Positions 41,603 to 51,644 are shown, numbered from the stretch's first letter. The stretch is DNA of 64,000 nt from Prorocentrum cordatum (GCA_963575745.1 CAUYUJ010014765.1:67501-131500), one strand, 5' to 3'. Translations and numbers: made by a program. The notes: generated by a model not told the origin, from the sequence alone.

Positions 41603-41880
41603 CAAAATGTGGCCCGGGAATGGAGTTCTGGGAACTCGAAGAACACGAAGTGGCCTACAGTTGGCTCCGGGCATTCAAAATCATGCCCTGGAATGGAGTT
41701 CTGGGAACTCGAAGACCACGAAGTGGCCTACAGTTGGCTCCGGGCATTCAAAATCATGCCCAGGAATGGAGTTCTTGGAACTCGAAGAACACGAAGTGGC
41801 CTACAGTTGGCTCCGGGCATTCAAAATCATGCCCAGGAATGGAGTTCTGGGAACTCGAAGACCACGAAGTGCGTTACTGT
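41603..41880 (+). repeat. 73-bp tandem repeat, four units
   Basis: TGGAGTTCTGGGAACTCGAA recurs at 41621, 41694, 41767 and 41840, exactly 73 bp apart, with few differences. Directly abuts the CAGCCT array. Confidence 0.95.
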
Positions 41881-41986
41881 TCGCTAAAAAAGGAGTCCCC
41901 GGCATTCCCCCGGATCGCGCCCAGACCCCCCTGGGGCGTCATGGTGCTCTCTTTTGACCCTACTAGAAACCTATCAGTCTTCGCTG

Positions 41987-42101
41987 TTAGGTAAAAATCT
42001 CGGGACGATTTGATGACTACTTTGATTATGTTTGGAATATGTTTCGACTATTTTGCATTTTCCGTCCATGATCCACCTGTAGGAGGACATGCCCGACCTG
42101 A
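41987..42101 (+). mobile_element. MITE-like element, copy f, left end deleted
   Basis: The right end is CCACCTGTAGGAGGACATGC then CCGACCTGA. At the left only TTAGGT remains before AAAAATCTCGG. No duplication seen. Confidence 0.6.
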
Positions 42102-42181
42102 CGTTAGGTCGGCCAGAGGCCCCCAGGCAGCGAAACAGTACGCTCCGTTTTCTGGGCGGGGCGCGCCATCGGGCCCCTATT

Positions 42182-42390
42182 GGAGATGACTGGGCAATTG
42201 CGGAGGAAAGAGAACTGTGCACATACACCGATTCTGGCCAGGCCCATCCTGAGCCCAGGATCGGTGCATACGCCCGCCTACCATGGCCAGGACAGCACAT
42301 GCACCGATCCTGGGTCAAGGATGGGCCTTGCCAGGATCGGCGCATGTGCATAATTCTCTTCGCCCGATATCGGAGATGAATGGGCAATTG
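42182..42390. mobile_element. Foldback element with 19-bp flanking direct repeats
   Basis: Arms of about 60 bp contain CCAGGCCCATCCTGAGCCCA and its complement, centred near 42285. Flanking GGAGATGACTGGGCAATTG (42182-42200) and GGAGATGAATGGGCAATTG (42372-42390) differ at one base. They are either a long target duplication or terminal direct repeats. Confidence 0.7.
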
Positions 42391-42837
42391 GGGGTCGATG
42401 CCAGGGCTGGACCTCAACGGCGCGTCGGCCATCTCGTGAGCCGTTTTGTTTTTCGTTATGTTCTGCATTCTCAAGGCGAAGCGAAGGCAAAACGAGAAGG
42501 AAAGACAAAACGAAAACGGAAAACGTCGGTCAGGTTCAGCCCTGGTCGAGGCATCCCCCCGCGCCTGTCCCCCACTGACGTTGCCCCTGAAGCATGCAAG
42601 ATCAGTCAGCATCGAATCGGGAAACCGGATCGGATAGGAACGTGCGTCGGGTCGGGCCGCATCGGAACGGTGCCGAGATCGAACCAAATCGGCTGATCCA
42701 GGATGTGCAACAGCCCCGTGCAAGCATCGGGCAAGATCGAATCGCCCGAAAATCGGAATCGGATCAGACCGGCCTTCATGGATATTGAATATGATCGAAA
42801 GGGTGCGACGCGCGCCCTTCCCACCCAAAGCACAACT

Positions 42838-42904
42838 TCTCCTCCTCCTCCTCCTCCTCCTCCTCCTCCTCCTCCTCCTCCTCCTCCTCCTCCTCCTCCT
42901 CCTC
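42838..42904 (+). repeat. (CTC)n microsatellite
   Basis: About 22 CTC triplets. No gene is seen between 42391 and 43437: overlapping frames lack domains. Confidence 0.95.
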
Positions 42905-43437
42905 CCTGCGGGCGCCGTGGAGCGGCTTGCGCCGGCCTGCTTGAGGACAGCCTCCAGTCGCCTCCTGTGGGCCTCGTCGACGAAGAGGTGGGGCCTTGCC
43001 AGCCCGACCCCTCCGACACTGCGCCTCTTCTCCCGTGTTCTCGCCGCCCGTCCGTCCCACCTCAGAGGTTCGACTGGGGGAACTGTGTTCCGTACCCCCC
43101 TGGGGAACCCATCGTAGTGGAGGCCTGGACATTGACACCAACACCAGTACGGGACACGCTCACAGCTGCATGCGTAGCCGCACCCACACTGGAACAGGCG
43201 TTGACGAAGTAGCAAGAACGCCGAGCGAGCGGAGACGCACGACGGGCAAGAATAGACCGATCCGCCACTGTGCATCTGGACACGGATTGGGCGTGTTCTC
43301 AGGTCCATTGCCTAATCCTCGACGCCTCCATCCTTACTGATGAGAAATCTCTATGTGGCCGCGGAGCCCAAATTCCGATTTCTCCCGGGGTTTCCCACGT
43401 GACCCCTGGGGCTTCCCGCGGGTCGTGTCCCCTGGGC

Positions 43438-43728
43438 TCCTCCTCCTCCTCCTCCTCCCTCCTCCTCCCTCCTCCTCCCTCCTCCCTCCTCCCTCCTCCC
43501 TCCTCCCTCCTCCTCCTCCTCCTCCTCCTCCTCCTCTCCTCCTCCTCCTCCTCCTCCTCCCTCCTCCCTCCTCCTCCTCCTCCTCCTCCTCCTTCCTCCT
43601 CCTCCTCCTCCTCCTCTCCTCCCCTCCTCCTCCCTCATCCTCCTCATCCCTCCTCCTCCTCCTCCTCTCCTCCTCCTCCTCTTCCTCCTCCTCCTCCTCC
43701 TCCTCCTCCTCTTTCATTCCTCCTCCTT
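43438..43728 (+). repeat. (CTC)n microsatellite
   Basis: CTC with occasional CTCC slips. Left neighbour of module M copy 1. Confidence 0.95.
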
Positions 43729-44490
43729 ATAGATAATTCCTCCCTGTCGCACCCCGAGGCCAGTTTTAGGGCGGGCTGGGCGTTTCGCCTGAGACTTCCC
43801 GACCACTTATGACTCTGGAGCTTAAAAAGTGGCAGCAGTTTTGCGGATGGAGGGCGGGTCGTTTTCAAAATGTGGCTCTCGCCTTAGCGCTGCGCGCAGT
43901 CATTTTAAAATTTTGCGTGAACTTCACGGATTGAGGGCGGGTCGTTTTAAAAATGTGGCTCTCGCCTTAGCACCGCGCACAAGTGTCTTAAACATTTGCA
44001 ACATTTTCACGGATTGAGAGCGGGTGGTTTTCAAACTGTGGCTCTCGCCTTAGCGCCGCGCGCATTCGTTTTCGAAAATGCAAAAATTTCACGGATTGAG
44101 GGCGGTTCCTTTTCAAAATGTGGTTTTCGCCTTAGCGCCGCGCACATTCGATATTTAGATTTGCCAGAGTTTCGCGTCAACGCACCAGAAATGGCGTTCT
44201 GGAAGGATTCTGGATTATGCGGGCGCAACAATTATGTTGATTCGCTGTGGTGAAGTCCCAAAAATGGCGTTCTGGCACAATTCTGGATGTCAAGACGCAG
44301 CGGTCACGTTGATGCGCGGCGTTGAAATCCCGAGAACAATGTTTTGGCACGCTTCAGGATCTCCCAACTGTTGTCTTCCAACGAGGCAGCTCCCTCAATG
44401 GAAATGAACCGCTGTAGGGGCCTATGGAGAGGGAGCTGGGAGGGAGGGTGAATTCCAACATCGTTGATGACTCTTGGGTTTCAACTGGTC
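43729..44490 (+). repeat. Module M, copy 1
   Basis: Starts after a CTC tract with GATAATTCCTCCCTGTCGCA. It holds four tandem units of about 85-90 bp (GGATTGAGGGCGGGTCGTTT, AAAATGTGGCTCTCGCCTTA, GCGCCGCGC), then ACAATTATGTTGATTCGC, GTTTTGGCACGCTTCAGGAT and CAACATCGTTGATGACTC, and ends at the next CTC tract. Copies 2 and 3 are at 57680-58275 and 58560-59325. No protein is supported. Confidence 0.85.
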
Positions 44491-44764
44491 CTCCTCCTCC
44501 TCCTCCTCCTCCTCCTCATCCTCATCCTTATCATCCTCCTCCTCCTCCTCCCTCATCCTGGCCTTCCGACCTGCTTCTCTCATACCCTACCCCTGTCGGC
44601 TGCGAACTGCGGAGCGGTCGCCACTTCCATGGGCTAATGGGAGGCCCAACGGAGTGGGGTCCCACGCACACCCAATGCAGGCATTACCCGCAAGTGTCGC
44701 CACTTGCGTGGGCTCCTGGGAGACTTGGAGGGGCGGGGTCCTGGGAAGCACGGCGGAGTGGGGT

Positions 44765-44818
44765 TTGGCTCAAGTTCGCCCATCTGTGCTGGAGCCAACA
44801 AAGGCGAACTTGAGCCAA
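44765..44818. other. Perfect 16-bp hairpin containing half a spliced leader
   Basis: TTGGCTCAAGTTCGCC at 44765-44780 and its exact reverse complement at 44803-44818, with a loop of 22 nt. TTGGCTCAAG equals the last ten bases of the DinoSL, present here in both directions. It lies about 125 bp beyond the 3' end of E2. Could be chance. Confidence 0.6.
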
Positions 44819-44920
44819 TGAAACCGAAGGGTTGGTGCGTTCCGCTTCCTCTTCCTCCCCCAACTCTACTTTGCCTGCCTCTGTCATTTCTCTCGCCACT
44901 GGGCGGACGGAGGGGGGGGA

Positions 44921-44943
44921 AGAGGAGGAGGAGGAGGAGGAGG
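44921..44943 (+). repeat. (GGA)n at the 3' end of E2
   Basis: AGAGGAGGAGGAGGAGGAGG. Together with 51452-51494 it brackets E2 with the same trinucleotide. Confidence 0.85.
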
Positions 44944-47900
44944 AAGAACAGAGGAACAGACCGAGCGCACCCAGGCGCGAAGTTCGGGCGATGCCAAACG
45001 CATGCCAGCCCTGGCCAGGAATGGCGCCTGCAGCGGCAGGCGCAGCGGCAGCTATAATTTCTTCCACGGCCATGCCGTGGGTAGCTGCGCGCAGAAACTT
45101 GGTGAGGCCGTCCCGCCCCGCGTGGGCGCGAGTGAATTCTCCCCCGTCAATCTTAGCGAGGTTCTCTCGCCCTTTCTTAGAAACAACGCCCGCGCAGGGT
45201 GCGGCGAGGTGGCGTGAGTCCTCAGTGGCCGTCTTGCCGCACCCGCGACATAAATACAGGCGATACGTCTGCATGAAATGAAGCTTATGGCTGGCGTGTA
45301 GCTCGCGGCCAGCGATGGCGATGGTGTCCTGCACTGGCACTATCTGGTCGCTGGCGGACGGAAGGGGGGTCTGGTGGGCGCACGGCGCGGCACAGGCCTG
45401 GCGTACTTTACACTTGTCAGTGGTGAGCCCGCACCGAGAGCAGAGATACTTGCCCGCTCTTTGCTCAAAGGCGTGTTGGCTCGATCGCATGGCCAGCTGC
45501 AGCTTGGTGAGACGCGGGCCTTTGGCCTGCGAGGGTCGCTCCGCCACCCAGGGGTCGACTGCAAGCGTGTCAGCTAGGGCTCGGCGCGCCCTCCTGCGGA
45601 TGAGGGTGCACTGGGCATCGTGCAGGTCCGTGGGAGGGGCCTGTCCAACGAGCGCTGCCTCGTGGGACCGTTGGGCCGCTACCCCTGCCCATGCATGGGC
45701 CGTCGCATTACCGATGGTGTGAAAGTAGCGCACAGGGTCAGAGGCGAGGCCAGGTGACTCCTCGCTGTGTGAGGGCACCCAGATCACCGAGAGCTGCCTA
45801 CTACCACGTGCGCGAATTGCTTTTGCAATACGTGCCCACAAATCCTGAGTGGCGCCATCGCGGGGGCGCAAGTGTCGATTCGACCGCCATCCGTCATATA
45901 ACGGGAGGTGGTCTGTGATAAAGCAGAGGTCACCGTCCCAGTGCTCAAGGGCAAGCGCGAAGGCCAGCAGCTCAGCACGAGGCACAGTCTGAACGGGGCC
46001 CTCGAGGCCCGAAACGATGCCTCCCCAGGGGGCCCACTCCCCGAAGAGGCACTTCATGGCGGCACAGGCGGTCCCCACTCTTCGGCGTCGTGGGTCGTCA
46101 ATGTACTGACCTCCCGAGCCGTCCCCGAAGAGGGCGAGGGTGCCGCCGCTGCTGACGCAATCCTCCCAATTTCGCCCAACCCAGCTCCACCCGCCGCCCC
46201 CTCCCAACGATGCAAAGAGCGGGTGCGCGTCATCGCGCGCAGGCAGGCCGCGGAGCCAGCATGCGGGGGCAGCCTCTGCTCCCGCCAGGGCAGAAGGCAT
46301 GAGGGCGTCAGAATCCGTGTAGTCCTCGTGGTCGCGGTTGCACGGGCACAGCCAGACCCTGTGCATGAGCGTCTCGTCGGCCCCACCGCACCTAGGACAC
46401 GTTGGAGTAGCGTCGCGCCCCGCCTCGATGAGCCGGCTTCTGGGCCATTGCGCCCCCGCGACCACGCAGAGGTTGAGGGCCGCCTGGTCGTACTGGCCCT
46501 TCCTCGTGAACTTCTCCGTCTCGTTGGCAACTATGTGGACGTCTGGGCCCCCTCGTTGCAGTCCTTCTCCATGTGGGTGTTTGGAAGCATCCCTCCACAG
46601 GCTCCTCTCGAGGGACAGGCAGAACTCGTGGACGAACTCCGCATGGTCCACGTCGTTGCGCTTGTCCTCCCAGTCGGCTTGGCCACTGTGGGGTAGCTGC
46701 CACTCCTGGGTGTAGGTCTCGCCTGCCCACGGGGGTCGCGACCACTCCGTCGGCGTCGGAAAGGTCCAGCCTGCGTCCAGGAGGATGGCCTGGATGGCGG
46801 AGATGGGCCCCTTGACCTTCCTCCCCTTCTTGTTGCCGTACTTGATCGACTTGTCGTATATCCGCTTCCACGCCTGCGTGACCCGACTGTGGTGTTCTGG
46901 GTACTGCATCCAGAAGTTGAGCCACTCAGCGATCGACTGGCGCCTGAGCTCGATCGCGGGGTCCTTCTTCCCCATGACGACGGCGAGGCCTGTAGAGAGG
47001 CAGCGGCCAGGGACCTTCCCCGCCGTGGCCTGGACGGCCTGGCGCCTCTGGTCGAGGAAGGCCGCTGGGGCGAAGCCCATGATCTGGTGGCCGTAGGTCC
47101 CCTGCGGCCTGGATCCCGTGTTCCACGAGCCCTTCGCGATCTTGGCGAGGGAGGCGTGCTTCCTGACCTTGGCCACGATGCGGTAAGTGCGCATCCTCGC
47201 GGTCCTGGCCCTCTTGATTGCCTTGGCGACAACCCGTCTCTTGGCGCCGCCCACGTCGATGCCAAGGTCGACCGCGCTGTTGGCCACCTTGACGTGGTAG
47301 CCCTTCTTCTTGAGACCGCCGTGCACTGCGTAGGCAATCGTCTGGCTGGAGGCGACGACGGTGGTCTTGGGGGAGACCCTGAGCCCCGCACCCGTCATAC
47401 CTTCGAATAGGTCGGCGCAAACCCCGATGAGATCTCCGATGACCTGCTTGGTTTGGCCCTCTGTCCTCGCGACCGTGTCGTCCACGAACGCCCACAGGCC
47501 AGCGTGCGTGTGGTTGGCGTGGGCCCTCTGCAGGATCGGCCCCAGGTAGACCTTGGCGAGCTTGCCGCCATTGCAGCTGCCCGCGACTATGGACCTCTCG
47601 GCCTCTATGATGTCGCTGACCCAGCCGTGCATCCGCAAGTACCTGGGCGCCAGGTAGAGCTGCACCTCCATCGCCACGACAATCGGGGGGAAGTTGACCC
47701 CGATCGCGGCGTCGAAGAGGGCCTCGTAGCAGACCGAGTCGTAGAACTTCTCTACGTCCATCAGCAAGGTCGCGAAGGCAACGCCAAAGGTCGCCGCCGT
47801 CTCGTCAAGGAGCGCCCCGACTAGCGCTGCCCTTAAGGCGCTGGAGCCTTTGATGGCGGTGTCCCAGAACTCCCCGAGCTCCCTGGACCACTCGTCGGTT

Positions 47901-49199
47901 GCACTGGAGCGGACCTTGGCCCACGTCTTGGGGATTGTGGGGAGCATGCCCAAGATTCTCTCTCCACCTGCGGGCTTGGGGGCCATGGCCACAATGGTGG
48001 CGCAAAGCTGCTGAGGCCACAGCCCGTTGGCCTCCACCTGGTTGTAGATCTCGGCGAGCTCCTGGATCCCCGTCTCGGGAAGCCTCTGGGTGTCGACGGG
48101 GCCGATGTTGTCGACTCCGCTCGCCTTCTTCGGGTTGGCGGTGCGCACAATGGCCTGTATGTGCTGCGGCTCGATTAGCGGGAGGGGGTCCTCCTTTGCG
48201 AGCCGCATGGCCTTCTCGTGCGCGCTGATTATCTGCTTGGCGTTGCAGCTGTCGGACGCCCAGATGGAGCGCCAGGTGTCGACAGAGTGGTTCATGAGCG
48301 TGGACGGGTCACCCACCGTTCTCTGGAGCTGTTTGTCCTCCAGGCGCGGCGCCTTGGGGTCGGCGACCATGCGGTGCAGCTTGCCTGGTGAGTCCTTCCA
48401 CGCCTGTTTCGCCCAGTCGAGATACCGTTTTCGCGCTCTGCCTGCAGCTCTCGCCATGGCTTTGTGGGACCACTCCATGGTGGTGGCGCTGACGCGGTGC
48501 AGGTCAGCCACGTCACAGTACTCGAGGTTAACGAGCTGGGTCTTCCACTCTTCGATATCCTGCGGGTCGGTCTTCCTGCCGAAGAGCTCCTTGGAGAACT
48601 CAGGGTTCTCTAGGTCGTCCAACTTCTTCATGACTGTCTTGTGGATGTGCTGGCGGGCTTTGGGGCCCTTGCCGTTGGTGACCAGCGCAGTGTACCTCAC
48701 CACAAGGGTACTGAGGTGATGCCACCATGTAGCCTCGGGGTCCTTGAGGCACGCTCTGCCAGGCGAAGCCTTCATCGTCTGCTTGGTGGTCCTGTACCCC
48801 TCTGCCCTGCCCTGGTACTTGGCCCTGTCCTCGACGGGGACCGCGTGCGTCTCCAGGAAGGCGAGCTCCAGGGTCGCGACCCACTGCGCGTACTTCGAGT
48901 TGATATTATCCGCGAGGTTCGGCGCATGGCTGTGGAAGATGTGTCCTCTGCCCTCCTTGGTGCCGACCTTTGCGCCACCGAACGTCGGGAAGTTGCTGAC
49001 CTCGTCGGCTGCAGCGCCCCAGTACTGCTGGGGGATGACGTGGGGTCCTCCTTGGCCGTCTCGCGGTTGAAGTAGAGGGCGTCGAACTCGTCGCGCAGGT
49101 GCTCTGGTAACCTTCCCCTACTGGTTCGCAACGCCTCCGCACGAGCCTTTGACCTTTTGCTGCTCGGGTCCGCGACCTTCTTAGGTCTGGCTCGTGCGG
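44944..49199 (-). pseudogene. E2 ORF2, RT to C-terminal zinc module
   Basis: Reading from about 49199 gives a linker (DPSSKRSKARAE) like that of E3, a frame change near 49030-49045, then one open frame of about 1,360 codons past 44944. RT motif A is LLMDVEKFYDS, motif B SCNGGKLAKVY, motif C FVDDT (about 47475). The knuckle is CPRCGGADETLMHRVWLC. RNase H has GDGSGGQY, RAELLAFALALE and ITDHLPLYDGW, but the last motif is NATAHAWAG with His where Asp is usual. Two Cys clusters follow, CSRC-X12-C-X3-C and CRGC-X14-C. The frame has no stop at the element end and runs through the microsatellite to 44684. Treated as a pseudogene because of the shifts. Confidence 0.85.
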
Positions 49200-50036
49200 G
49201 GAGGGAGGGCCTTGGGAACCTTTATAGCTTTGTACTGCCACGGCTCGGCGGTGTCCACCGTGATCTGGACGCCGCAGTGGGTCTTCCAGGGGACGTCGTA
49301 GATGGCCTCGATCCCGGCGTGCGTGGCGATGTCCGCTCGTGCGATCGCGTAATCGTACACAGAGCCCGAGCCCTTGTCGCACGTCGCCTCGCAGCTCGGG
49401 TCGGTGAGGATGGTGCCGTTCCATCGCGTGAGCCACGGTTTGTTGTCCCACCAGTGCGGCTCGTAGTTCCAGTCGGCCAGGATGATCCACGGGCCCATGA
49501 GCATGTCCACGAAGGTGGAGATGGAGACCAGGATGTCCCTGTTCGCGCCTTGGCCCCGTAGGCCAGGGCGCAGGCACGCCGCTATGATGACTATGTCGCC
49601 GCTCTTGGAGTGGAGGACTGTCGGCGTGAAACCCACGAACGGCTGCCTCTTGTGGCGCTTGACGCAGTACTCCCTGTAGCCCTCGAACGCGGTCGCCGCC
49701 ACGTCCCCGCGCGCGAGGATCCACTCGCCGCCATGGGCCCCATTGTCCGATGTGTTGGTGGCCACCGCGGGCGTGGCCGACAGCTTCCAGCCGTCCATGG
49801 CGAGCTTGCCAATCTGCTCCGTGATGCCGCACGCGTCGACGTGGGTCTCCGCCAGCGCTATGAGGTGGTACTTGAGGCCTGCGTTGCGACAAAAGTTGGC
49901 GGCCTGTGGCCCCCAAGCCGTTATGTTGCCAAACGGGATCTGGGCCGCCCGCTCGGCCTCTGGGGCGGGTGCACCTGCCGTGGGGGGCCCCCCGGCGCGG
50001 CCCCCATGCCCCCTCAGCCGCTGCGGCCGCTTGCGG
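49184..50036 (-). pseudogene. E2 ORF2, EEP endonuclease part
   Basis: An exonuclease-endonuclease-phosphatase fold of about 235 residues (about 49942-49245) with GNITAWG, LAETHVD, ILADWNYEP, VYDYAIAR and WKTHC at the catalytic positions, as in E3. The frame ends at a stop at 49181-49183; the sequence matching the E3 linker goes on in another frame from about 49199, after a C-rich CCCTCCCTCCCCGC stretch. No ATG lies in this frame between the end of ORF1 (50037) and the domain. The frame is open back to the ATG at 51427, seven bases after the spliced leader, in the +1 frame over ORF1. Such enzymes nick target DNA to prime reverse transcription. Confidence 0.8.
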
Positions 50037-51212
50037 CTACCCCAGCGACGGTGGGGCTCCTGCTGCTGCAGCTGGCGCCATGGTGGCGCCCTTGCCCAAG
50101 CCCTTAGCTGCGTGGGCCAGCTCCCTGGCCCTCGCGGTGGCGGCGATGAGCTCGGCGGCGGCCTTGCGGTCCTCCGCGGAGGGCTCGTCGGTAGCAGGGG
50201 CGGCCCCTCCAGGCTGGCGTGGCTCAGCAGGTGGGGCGGCAGAGCCTCCTGGCGTGCCAGGTTGCGCCTGTCCTCCAGGCGCGGCCGCTGGCTGCTGTTC
50301 CTCTGGTGAAGCGGGAGCGGGTTCAGGATGAGGTTGCTGAGCAGCTGGTTCCTCCCCACTCGGCTTCTTCCGCTTCGCTGGGTTGGTGGTGGACTCCTTG
50401 GCTTGGCGTAGGAGTTCACGTACTTTCTCTTGACCATTGTTGAGCTCGGCCAGGCGCTGGTCAAGCTCTTGCTTCCACTGTTCCATCTGGGCGCGGGTGC
50501 CCTCGTCGTAGATGGAGAGGTCGTCCCACATCGAGCTGTCGACCTTGAAGGCTTCCTGGGGTCCCACTTGTGGTGCTCCGCGTGCAGCTCCAGCAAGCTT
50601 GGCGCTGTGGTCCGCTTGCGCCTTGGCGCATGCGTTCTGTGCATGGGCGAGGTCCAGGGCGGCTTGCTCTTGTTTGGCCACGGCATCGTCGTACCACTGC
50701 TTGGCGGCCTCGACGTCGTCGACCGACTGCTTGAACTTCTTCTCCCTGTCTGTGAGGACTGACACCGCCGACTGGAGCACCTGCTCTGCAGTGCGGGCAG
50801 GCTGCGGCTTGTCGGGCTGCTGGAGGGCGTCCTTGAGGTTGCCGACGAGTTCGGCGTGCTTGGTGTCGCTGAGGAGCGTGCTGAGCGTGGCGATGATGGC
50901 GTCCCTGGTCGGGGCGACGGCCACTGGCTGCTCCTTCCACGGCGGTGGCTTGCTGACTCCTGCCCACGCCCCAGTAGGCTGGCGGTGCTCGGCAGGTGAT
51001 GGGGCCAGCTGCTTGCCACAGTAGAAGCATTCGGACTTCCCCTTCCACGTCCATCGGTATCGACACAGCTTGCAGACCGTGTACTGGCCAGCGAACCTAG
51101 CTGGCGATCCTCGTCCACCTTCGGGGCGTGCACGTCGCGGCCTGGTGCCGCCGTTGGCGGCAGCTCCTCCGTCAGCAGGGGCGGTCCCTCCACCGCGGTC
51201 CGCGGCGGCCAT
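50037..51212 (-). CDS. E2 ORF1: zinc-finger, coiled-coil protein
   Basis: 391 residues from the ATG at 51212. The open frame extends 12 codons further to a GTG, but ATG with CACTGGGACG-type context (A at -3, G at +4) is preferred. Near residue 48 is CKLC-X11-CFYC, the same CX2C-X11-CX2C spacing as E3 ORF1. Residues about 130-270 are rich in Ala, Gln, Glu and Lys and likely form a coiled coil, then a Pro/Ala/Gly-rich tail. Overall identity with E3 ORF1 is low outside the zinc cluster and general composition. By analogy with LINE ORF1 it should bind element RNA; this is inference. It is the second ATG after the spliced leader; the first, at 51427, opens the ORF2 frame. Confidence 0.75.
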   Translation of the reverse strand: MAAADRGGGTAPADGGAAANGGTRPRRARPEGGRGSPARFAGQYTVCKLCRYRWTWKGKSECFYCGKQLAPSPAEHRQPTGAWAGVSKPPPWKEQPVAVAPTRDAIIATLSTLLSDTKHAELVGNLKDALQQPDKPQPARTAEQVLQSAVSVLTDREKKFKQSVDDVEAAKQWYDDAVAKQEQAALDLAHAQNACAKAQADHSAKLAGAARGAPQVGPQEAFKVDSSMWDDLSIYDEGTRAQMEQWKQELDQRLAELNNGQEKVRELLRQAKESTTNPAKRKKPSGEEPAAQQPHPEPAPASPEEQQPAAAPGGQAQPGTPGGSAAPPAEPRQPGGAAPATDEPSAEDRKAAAELIAATARARELAHAAKGLGKGATMAPAAAAGAPPSLG

Positions 51213-51268
51213 CGTCCCACTGCTTCCCAAGGAGCTCTCGCGAGCCACGCGAGGGAGAGATATGGACT

Positions 51269-51367
51269 GGGCGGCAGCTCGCCCCTGGGTGTAGCTGCGG
51301 TGGGCGGCAGCTCGCCCCTGAGTGTAGCTGCGGTGGGCGGCAGCTCGCCCGTGGGCGTGGCTGCAAA
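51269..51367 (-). repeat. Three 33-bp repeats in the E2 leader
   Basis: GGGCGGCAGCTCGCCC recurs at 51269, 51302 and 51335. The 33-bp period keeps every frame; in the frame of the first ATG it encodes three 11-residue units around GELPPTAAT. Tandem repeats in the 5' region are known in some LINE promoters, but that role is inference. Confidence 0.9.
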
Positions 51368-51433
51368 TATGAAGAGCACTGAAAGCTGTGGGAGCCTACC
51401 CCAGATCGGCAGTGGTATGGTCACCATTTTGGC

Positions 51434-51454
51434 CTTGAGCCCGAATGGCTACGG
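51434..51454 (-). promoter_or_regulatory. Dinoflagellate spliced leader at E2 5' end
   Basis: On the minus strand CCGTAGCCATT, then CG in place of TT, then GGCTCAAG: the 21-nt DinoSL with two adjacent changes. GCCAAA and then ATG (51427) follow. The leader's first C bases merge with the flanking TCC repeat. Confidence 0.85.
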
Positions 51455-51494
51455 AGGAGGAGGAGGGGGGGGGAGGAGGAGGAGGAGGAGGAGT
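51452..51494 (+). repeat. (GGA)n at the 5' end of E2
   Basis: GGAGGAGGAGG, a G run and more GGA. Matches the tract at the element's other end. Confidence 0.9.
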
Positions 51495-51644
51495 GGAGGG
51501 TGGACCCTTGGCCCCTTGAGCCAGGGCGGTCTGGAGAGCTTTTGGGTCGCCTGACGCGTCCCACGGCACGCCCAGACGACCGCGGGACTGCCCCGAGAGG
51601 CCAGAGCACCCCGCCCACGAGGCCCCGAGAATTCATGCTGGAAC

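Larger units (their letters stand above)
44944..51454 (-). mobile_element. E2: LINE-type retrotransposon with 5' spliced leader
   Basis: About 6.5 kb on the minus strand with the same plan as E3: spliced leader, ORF1 with zinc finger, EEP endonuclease, RT, knuckle, RNase H and a C-terminal zinc module. It lacks E3's long ORF2 extension before EEP. Both ends touch GGA repeats, so a target duplication cannot be read. Two single-base-type shifts split ORF2, and the last RNase H acidic residue looks replaced. It is clearly related to E3 but diverged over its whole length, so it is an independent insertion from a different subfamily. Confidence 0.85.

Noticed and set aside
39534-41994. Ala/Ser/Gln/Pro/Leu repeat proteins of over 300 residues
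   Set aside because: They are readings of the CAGCCT hexanucleotide array and lack unique sequence, apart from the 73-bp repeat at the end.
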